DNA of 64,000 nt. Origin: Acidovorax sp. NO-1 (GTDB lineage: Bacteria > Pseudomonadota > Gammaproteobacteria > Burkholderiales > Burkholderiaceae_C). A program made the position numbers and the translations under genes. Under the pieces are notes generated by a model. The model saw only the letters and a list, made by a program, of their open reading frames with translations. It did not search any database and was not told where the DNA came from. This document shows, in pieces, positions 58,880 through 64,000 of the stretch. The stretch lies in the NCBI RefSeq assembly GCF_000238595.1, contig NZ_AGTS01000077.1:62001-126000 (forward strand). The letters run 5' to 3'. The first letter of the stretch is position 1. Each line of letters begins with the position of its first letter.

Positions 58880-60616
58880 ATGCACCTCATCCCCGGCTGG
58901 ATCCGCAACTACCAGAAGTCCTGGCTCTCCGGAGACATGGTCGCCGGGGTGATTGTTACGGTGATGCTGATCCCGCAGAGCCTGGCCTACGCGCTTTTGG
59001 CGGGCTTGCCCCCCGAGGTGGGCTTGTACGCCAGCATCCTGCCCATCATTGCCTATGCCGCGCTGGGCTCCAGCATGACGCTGGCTGTGGGGCCCGTGGC
59101 GGTGGCCTCGCTCATGACGGCGAGCGCCCTGCAGCCGCTGGCTGCCGCTGGCTCGCCCGACTACATTGCGCTGGCCATGCTGCTGTCACTGCTCTCAGGG
59201 GGCATGTTGCTGCTGTTTGGCGTATTGCGGTTGGGTTTTCTGGCGCACTTTCTGAGCCATCCTGTGATCAGCGGGTTTATCTCTGGCTCGGCAGTGCTCA
59301 TCGCTGTGGGGCAGGTCAAGCACCTGCTGGGCGTGAAGGCCGGTGGTACCGATGTCTTTGACACCGTGGTGCAACTGGCCCACGCAGCGCCCGGAATCAA
59401 CCTGGTCACTCTGGGCATCGGCGCCGGCAGCGTGTTGTTTCTGGTGCTTGCGCGCAGGTCCTTGTCCCCATGGCTGGTCCGTCTGGGCGCCAGCCAACGC
59501 TTGGCAGACATCGCATCCAAACTGGCGCCGATGCTGGCGGTAATGGTCTCCACCGCCTTGGTGGCCGCCATGCGGTGGGACCAGACGGCGGGGGTCAGCA
59601 TTGTGGGCACGGTGCCCCAGGGCCTGCCGCAGCTCGGGCTGCCGGCGGTGTCGATGGCGTCCGTGGGCTCGCTGTGGCTGCCTGCGCTGCTGATCTCGCT
59701 GGTGGGCTTTGTGGAAAGCGTGTCGGTAGCGCAGTCTCTGGCGCTCAAGCGGCAGCAGCGCATTCAGCCCAACCGTGAGCTGCTGGGTCTGGGGGCTGCC
59801 AATGTCGCCAGTGCGCTGTCGGGTGGTTTCCCCGTCACGGGCGGCTTTGCGCGGTCTGTCGTCAATTTTGCGGCGGGTGCAAATACGCCCCTGGCAGGCG
59901 TCATTTCGGCCGTGCTGATGGGTGTGGTGATCGCAGCGCTGACCGGGCTTTTTCACTATCTGCCCCATGCCGTGCTGGCAGCCACCATCATCGTGGCGGT
60001 GGTTTCCCTGATCGATATGGAGACGCTGCGCGAAGCCTGGCACTACGACAAGGCCGACGCCATGGCCCTGCTGGCCACAGCAGGGGGCGTGATCGCTTTT
60101 GGCGTGGAAGCCGGCATCCTGATGGGGGTGGCGTTGTCGCTGGGCACCTTGGTGTGGCGCAGCAGCCATCCGCACATCGCGGTGGTGGGGCGCGTGCCAG
60201 GTACGGAGCACTTTCGCAACGTGACCCGACACACGGTGAACACAGAGCCGGGCCTGATTGCCGTGCGGGTGGATGAAAGCCTGTATTTCGCCAACTCCGA
60301 CGCTTTGCTGGACCGTGTGGAGGAATTGGTGGGCGCCCAACCCGATACCCGCCATGTGCTTCTGGTGTGCTCAGCCATCAACCAGATCGACACCACTGCA
60401 TTGGGCGTACTGACCGATCTGGAGCGCAGTCTGGCCCAGCGCGGCGTGGCGCTCCTCCTGGCAGAAGTCAAAGGGCCAGTGCTGGATCGCCTGCAGACCA
60501 CTCAGCTCGGGCAGCGTCTGGAGGGCAGGGTGTTTATGAGCACCCATGCGGCGTTTGAGTTTGCACACCACAGGGCGAATGCCCCGTCAATTCCATCACC
60601 ATCGTTGGCCCCATAG
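58880..60616 (+). CDS. SulP family inorganic anion transporter with STAS domain
   Basis: 578 aa. Membrane domain (about 1-440) starting MLIPQSLAYALLAGLPPEVGLYA with further SulP segments such as RSVVNFAAGANTPLAGVISA; C-terminal STAS domain (about 445-560) with SAINQIDTTALGVL. It probably exports or imports sulfate, sulfite or another anion made by persulfide oxidation. It is the last gene of the plus arm, 16 bases after the DUF442 gene. Confidence 0.94.
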   Translation: MHLIPGWIRNYQKSWLSGDMVAGVIVTVMLIPQSLAYALLAGLPPEVGLYASILPIIAYAALGSSMTLAVGPVAVASLMTASALQPLAAAGSPDYIALAMLLSLLSGGMLLLFGVLRLGFLAHFLSHPVISGFISGSAVLIAVGQVKHLLGVKAGGTDVFDTVVQLAHAAPGINLVTLGIGAGSVLFLVLARRSLSPWLVRLGASQRLADIASKLAPMLAVMVSTALVAAMRWDQTAGVSIVGTVPQGLPQLGLPAVSMASVGSLWLPALLISLVGFVESVSVAQSLALKRQQRIQPNRELLGLGAANVASALSGGFPVTGGFARSVVNFAAGANTPLAGVISAVLMGVVIAALTGLFHYLPHAVLAATIIVAVVSLIDMETLREAWHYDKADAMALLATAGGVIAFGVEAGILMGVALSLGTLVWRSSHPHIAVVGRVPGTEHFRNVTRHTVNTEPGLIAVRVDESLYFANSDALLDRVEELVGAQPDTRHVLLVCSAINQIDTTALGVLTDLERSLAQRGVALLLAEVKGPVLDRLQTTQLGQRLEGRVFMSTHAAFEFAHHRANAPSIPSPSLAP

Positions 60617-60834
60617 CTCAGCCGCAGGTGATGGGCGACGGGCTGCATTCCTCCTTTGAAGGCGCTCGACGGCCTACGTGGGAGCTGCCTGTGTTCGCCA
60701 TCGAACAGACCGGCCCCGAACCGCTGCTTACATTCCGTCTCACATCCCTGCAGGGTGTGACGTAACGGGTTCGCAAGAAGCCGCCACCCATCCTTTGCGC
60801 CGGGTCCTGCGATGGTCGAAGCAAAAGGCGTTCT

Positions 60835-62304
60835 ATGCACTTGAATCGAGAGAGGCGGCGGCTTGGTGCCGCTGAGCGCAGCGGTGCAACCCACACCCGC
60901 CCTGCGATGTGGCGGTGGAGCGCGACGGCGTTTGCCACCATGGTGGGAGGCTCCAATGGATGGGCTGCCGCGTTAGCGCAGCCCCTCAACTCTTCGGAAG
61001 GACTGGCACAACGGTGGGTACCAGGGCCAGTGGCTTACGCTGCACTGTCCACCATGGCGGCGCTGCTGGCCATGATCATCTTGGTGATGATGGTGTATGC
61101 CGCACGGCACGGTGTACTGACACTCAACCGACTGCTGGGGCACCAGCGCCATCCGTACCTGGACATCGACCAGGCAGACTGGCCGCTTATCACGGTGTTC
61201 ATTGCCGCCCATAACGAGGAACAGGTGATCGCCGGGTGCCTGCATGCCCTGCTGGACACCAATTACCCGCTCGACCGGCTGAAGGTGGTTCCGGTGAACG
61301 ACCGCTCTACCGATGGCACACGCGCCATCATCGACGACTGGGTAGGCCGGTACCCGGGGCGCATCGTGCCGTTTCACCGCACCAAGGGAAAGCCAGGCAA
61401 GGCCGCAGCGCTCAAGGATGCCCTGCAGCACGCGCAGGGCGACATTGTGATCATCTTCGATGCCGACTATGTGCCTGGCCGTGGGCTGCTCAAGCAGTTG
61501 GTGGCGCCGTTTTTTGACCCCGAGGTGGGAGCGGTGATGGGCCGTGTGGTGCCAGTGAATACGGGGGTGAATCTGCTCACGCGCATGCTGGACCTCGAGC
61601 GCAGCGGCGGCTACCAGGTGGACCAGCAGGCCCGTATGAACCTGCGCCTGGTGCCCCAGTACGGCGGTACCGTGGGCGGCGTGCGCTGCTCAGCCGTGGC
61701 TGCGGTGGGTGGCTGGCACGACGATACGCTGGCCGAAGACACGGACATCACCTACCGCCTGTTGCTCAACGGCTGGAAGACCGTCTACACCAACCGGTCC
61801 GAGTGCTACGAGGAGGTGCCGCAGGACTGGCAGGTACGCATCAAGCAGATCAAGCGCTGGGCCAAGGGGCACAACCAGGTGATGGTGCGCTATGGCTTGC
61901 GCTTTGCGTTCAGTCCTTATTTGAGCTGGCGCGAACGTCTGGATGGGCTGCTGCTTTTGTTTGTTTTTGTGCTGCCGCCGTTGCTGCTGATGGGCTGGCT
62001 GCTGGCACTGGGCCTGTATTTCTTCAATGCTGGGGACATGCTGACGGGGCTGATCTCCTTGTTTGCGCTGATGGCCTACGGCACGCTGGGCAACTTTGCA
62101 GCGTTCTTCGAGATTGCCGTGGCGGTCCTGTTGGACGGCAAACGCAGGCGGTTGCGGCTGCTGCCCCTCAGCTTGCTGGGCTTCGTGATCAGCCTGTTTG
62201 CCATATCGTCATCGGTATGGGGGCAGTTGATGGACAAACTCCTGCGCCGCGACATGGTATGGGATAAGACGGTGCGTTACCGCCAACCGAGCGTCGAACA
62301 ATGA
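60835..62304 (+). CDS. Family 2 glycosyltransferase, PgaC/cellulose-synthase-like
   Basis: 489 aa. Membrane segment at about 66-90, GT2 domain with DAD at 209-211 (IIFDADYVPG), the acceptor Asp in EDTD (301-304) and QIKRW (338-342), then four or so C-terminal membrane segments. Such processive enzymes polymerise sugars into exopolysaccharide. The N-terminal 60 residues are odd (basic, then a hydrophobic Ala-rich stretch ending ALAQ) and may be a misassigned start; ATG at 60907 is an alternative. Its stop overlaps the next gene by four bases. Confidence 0.9.
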   Translation: MHLNRERRRLGAAERSGATHTRPAMWRWSATAFATMVGGSNGWAAALAQPLNSSEGLAQRWVPGPVAYAALSTMAALLAMIILVMMVYAARHGVLTLNRLLGHQRHPYLDIDQADWPLITVFIAAHNEEQVIAGCLHALLDTNYPLDRLKVVPVNDRSTDGTRAIIDDWVGRYPGRIVPFHRTKGKPGKAAALKDALQHAQGDIVIIFDADYVPGRGLLKQLVAPFFDPEVGAVMGRVVPVNTGVNLLTRMLDLERSGGYQVDQQARMNLRLVPQYGGTVGGVRCSAVAAVGGWHDDTLAEDTDITYRLLLNGWKTVYTNRSECYEEVPQDWQVRIKQIKRWAKGHNQVMVRYGLRFAFSPYLSWRERLDGLLLLFVFVLPPLLLMGWLLALGLYFFNAGDMLTGLISLFALMAYGTLGNFAAFFEIAVAVLLDGKRRRLRLLPLSLLGFVISLFAISSSVWGQLMDKLLRRDMVWDKTVRYRQPSVEQ

Positions 62305-63338
62305 ACACCGCCTTGCTCTACCTGGCCTTTGTGTTGATCAGCATGGGATTGATGGTGATTGCCTTCGGGCCCACCTGGCGGGAGTGGCGGCACCCCACCG
62401 ATACCGAGGCGTTGCAGGTGTTGCCACACTACACCACCGACATCGACCATTTCGCTGACCGGTTTCGCGCGCTGGTGCAGGCACACCAGGGACAAGTGCC
62501 GGGTCCTTCTGCCAACGAGTTTGATTTTGCGCCGGTGTCACTGGAGGGTGTGGACTGGGGCGGCATGCTGCGACCCCTGGTTTGCCTTGGCTCGGTCAAG
62601 CCGCAGACAGCGATTCAATGTGCTGCGCCGCTGTTCGTGCATGGTGACTTCGAAGCGCCAGCCCATAGCCGCTTTGTGGGCCTCTTGGCGCAGGGCCGTA
62701 TCCGGCTCGGCGCGGGCAGTGATGTGGGGCAATGGGTACATGCCGATGCATCCCTGCATCTGGCCCAGGGCTGTTCGGGGCTGCGACGCCTGTCTTCGTC
62801 GACCGCCGTGGAGCTGGAGGCCGACTGCTGTTTTGAGCGGATCCAGGCGCCACACATCCGCTTTGGTGGTGATGCGGCCCTGCAGGCTGAGCGCGAGCAT
62901 GCGCCTTTGATCGAGGCGAGCTTTGACCGGTTGGAAGGTGCTCTGCGCCAGAGCGAGCATGTGACGCTCGTGCGCGGCGACTGCAAATTGCCGCGCATGC
63001 ACCGGTATCACGGCTCGCTGGTGGTCACGGGGCGTTTGCTCATTGGGGCTAGCACCGTGATCGAAGGCGACGTGAAAGCCCGTGGCGGCATCGTCATGGG
63101 CGTCAACGCGCGGGTGCAGGGCTCGCTGTGCAGTGAAAAGCAGATCCAGCTCCTGGACCATGCCCGGGTGGCGGGGCCCGTGGTGTCCGAGTCGGGCATC
63201 CTGCTCGGCGCCGGGGTGCATGTGGGCTCGCCACAGGCCCTCACCACGGTCAGCGCAGAAACCATCATGGCGGAGGCGGGCGCCCGGGCGCATGGCACCG
63301 TGTGGGCCCGCCAACTGGGCATAGTGTGGTCGGCCTGA
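62301..63338 (+). CDS. Polymer-forming (bactofilin-like) membrane-anchored beta-helix protein
   Basis: 345 aa. One N-terminal membrane segment (about 5-22), a middle domain of unknown fold, and from about residue 230 a repetitive, Gly/Val-rich beta-helix with LIGASTVIEGDVKARGGIVMG and VAGPVVSESGILLGAGVHVG, as in bactofilins and polymer-forming cytoskeletal proteins. Start ATG overlaps the glycosyltransferase stop (ATGA). It could scaffold an exopolysaccharide machine; that is inference from neighbours. Confidence 0.8.
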   Translation: MNTALLYLAFVLISMGLMVIAFGPTWREWRHPTDTEALQVLPHYTTDIDHFADRFRALVQAHQGQVPGPSANEFDFAPVSLEGVDWGGMLRPLVCLGSVKPQTAIQCAAPLFVHGDFEAPAHSRFVGLLAQGRIRLGAGSDVGQWVHADASLHLAQGCSGLRRLSSSTAVELEADCCFERIQAPHIRFGGDAALQAEREHAPLIEASFDRLEGALRQSEHVTLVRGDCKLPRMHRYHGSLVVTGRLLIGASTVIEGDVKARGGIVMGVNARVQGSLCSEKQIQLLDHARVAGPVVSESGILLGAGVHVGSPQALTTVSAETIMAEAGARAHGTVWARQLGIVWSA

Positions 63339-63424
63339 ACGCGGCGCACCCGCAGTGCACGGCTGGTTGGCGGCCCGCACCCTCCCATTGTTCGATCCGC
63401 TGAACCGCCACAGAGGGCCTCCCC

Positions 63425-64000
63425 TTGCCACACCCCACTGTCACTTCTCACAGCCGCCAAGACCGCGAGCTGGCTTTCAATGCTGCGCGCGGCCTGTTGG
63501 CGCAGGCCCAACAAGCACACAGCCACCAGTTGCCCCACCGCGCGCTCAGCCGCATCAGGCTCAACCCATGGCTGCTCTTGCAAATGGCAGGGCTGCCGGT
63601 GGTTTGGTTATTTCTGATCTACGGGTTGCGGGAACCTCTTTACGATTTTTGGCGCAGCTACTTGCTCACCTGGGCGCGCTGGCTGCAGGTGCCACTGCAG
63701 CCAGCGGCAGTGTCATCACGCCAAGACCTGTTGGGAATGAGCTGGTTGCCCGGCGCGGGCGACCTGGGGCTGTCCATCACCACCGGTGCGGCATTGGCTG
63801 CCGTGCTGACGGTGGTGGCCTGGGGGCTGGCAATGCGCCTGCGAGGGCGATGGCTTCCAGCGCAGTATCTGGTGCGGGTGCTGTGCGTGGTGCAGGCGCT
63901 GGCGCTGCTGTACTTCTGGTTTGCGCCGATGCCGTTCCCGCACCTGGTGCTGAACCATGTGATGGACTTGCTGAATGCTGGCTATCTGCTCATTCTGGCC
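63425..64000 (+). CDS. Multispan membrane protein, truncated by window end
   Basis: Open frame from TTG at 63425 (GAGGG seven bases upstream) to the end of the window, at least 192 codons. N-terminal hydrophilic part rich in Gln/His, then strong hydrophobic segments (PWLLLQMAGLPVVWLFLIYG, then LAAVLTVVAWGLAMRL and VLCVVQALALLYFWF). Possibly a polysaccharide-export or exosortase-like membrane protein; no family recognised. It follows the glycosyltransferase and bactofilin-like genes by 86 bases. Confidence 0.65.
   Translation, partial: MPHPTVTSHSRQDRELAFNAARGLLAQAQQAHSHQLPHRALSRIRLNPWLLLQMAGLPVVWLFLIYGLREPLYDFWRSYLLTWARWLQVPLQPAAVSSRQDLLGMSWLPGAGDLGLSITTGAALAAVLTVVAWGLAMRLRGRWLPAQYLVRVLCVVQALALLYFWFAPMPFPHLVLNHVMDLLNAGYLLILA

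Overview
The window reads as a chromosomal stretch of a high-GC betaproteobacterium, most likely in the Comamonadaceae and close to Acidovorax. This rests on protein character, on the purD-hemF-rsfS-rlmH-maf-rng and lptG/lptF-pepA-holC blocks, and on three families of short dispersed repeats between and sometimes inside genes. The genus is an inference. I see no rRNA, tRNA, CRISPR array, insertion sequence or prophage. Gene density is high and most genes can be assigned to a family.

Layout. 1-2.8 kb: an unassigned protein and a membrane diguanylate cyclase. 2.9-12.7 kb: a nucleobase/nucleoside salvage block on the minus strand: a threonine/serine dehydratase, uracil phosphoribosyltransferase, a BMP-type nucleoside ABC importer (binding protein, double ATPase, two permeases), a small secreted protein, an AraC regulator and a cytosine deaminase, plus a VOC protein on the plus strand. 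12.8-16.5 kb: a dienoyl-CoA-isomerase-like crotonase, a Gly-rich-tailed membrane protein and a DUF853 ATPase. 16.6-23.7 kb: a housekeeping run on the plus strand (yebC, purD, hemF, rsfS with a long Lys/Ala tail, rlmH, maf, rng). 23.8-29.4 kb: a GST with a divergent WYL regulator, a DMT exporter, an aminotransferase, a CysB-type regulator and a CbiX-type chelatase. 29.4-34.2 kb: lptG, lptF and, divergently, pepA (frameshifted), holC and a small frameshifted gene. 34.3-39.2 kb: a branched-chain amino acid binding protein, an Lrp regulator divergent from a saccharopine-dehydrogenase-like enzyme, and an acyl-CoA ligase.

39.5-48.7 kb is a complete propionyl-CoA to succinyl-CoA block: an FCD-type GntR regulator, methylmalonyl-CoA mutase, a MeaB chaperone joined in frame to a GIY-YIG domain, propionyl-CoA carboxylase beta, a PH-domain membrane protein, propionyl-CoA carboxylase alpha and an epimerase-like VOC protein. 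bioB follows, which fits because the carboxylase alpha chain carries biotin.

50.2-55.1 kb is a signalling unit: a periplasmic SUOX-fold protein lacking the cofactor cysteine, a five-module hybrid histidine kinase and an HD-GYP response regulator. 55.2-60.6 kb is a sulfide/persulfide response locus built around a BigR-type ArsR repressor. Its two arms face away from a symmetric promoter-operator and carry an ETHE1-like dioxygenase, rhodanese, DUF2892 protein and AhpD-like protein on one side, and two YeeE/YedE channels, a DUF442 protein and a SulP transporter on the other. 60.8-64 kb starts what looks like an exopolysaccharide cluster (glycosyltransferase 2, a beta-helix protein and a membrane protein cut by the window end).

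The least explained items are the SUOX-fold/hybrid-kinase/HD-GYP unit, the split Blh and YgaP modules around the BigR operator, the GIY-YIG/MeaB joint made of repeat DNA, and repeats that supply start or stop regions of genes.
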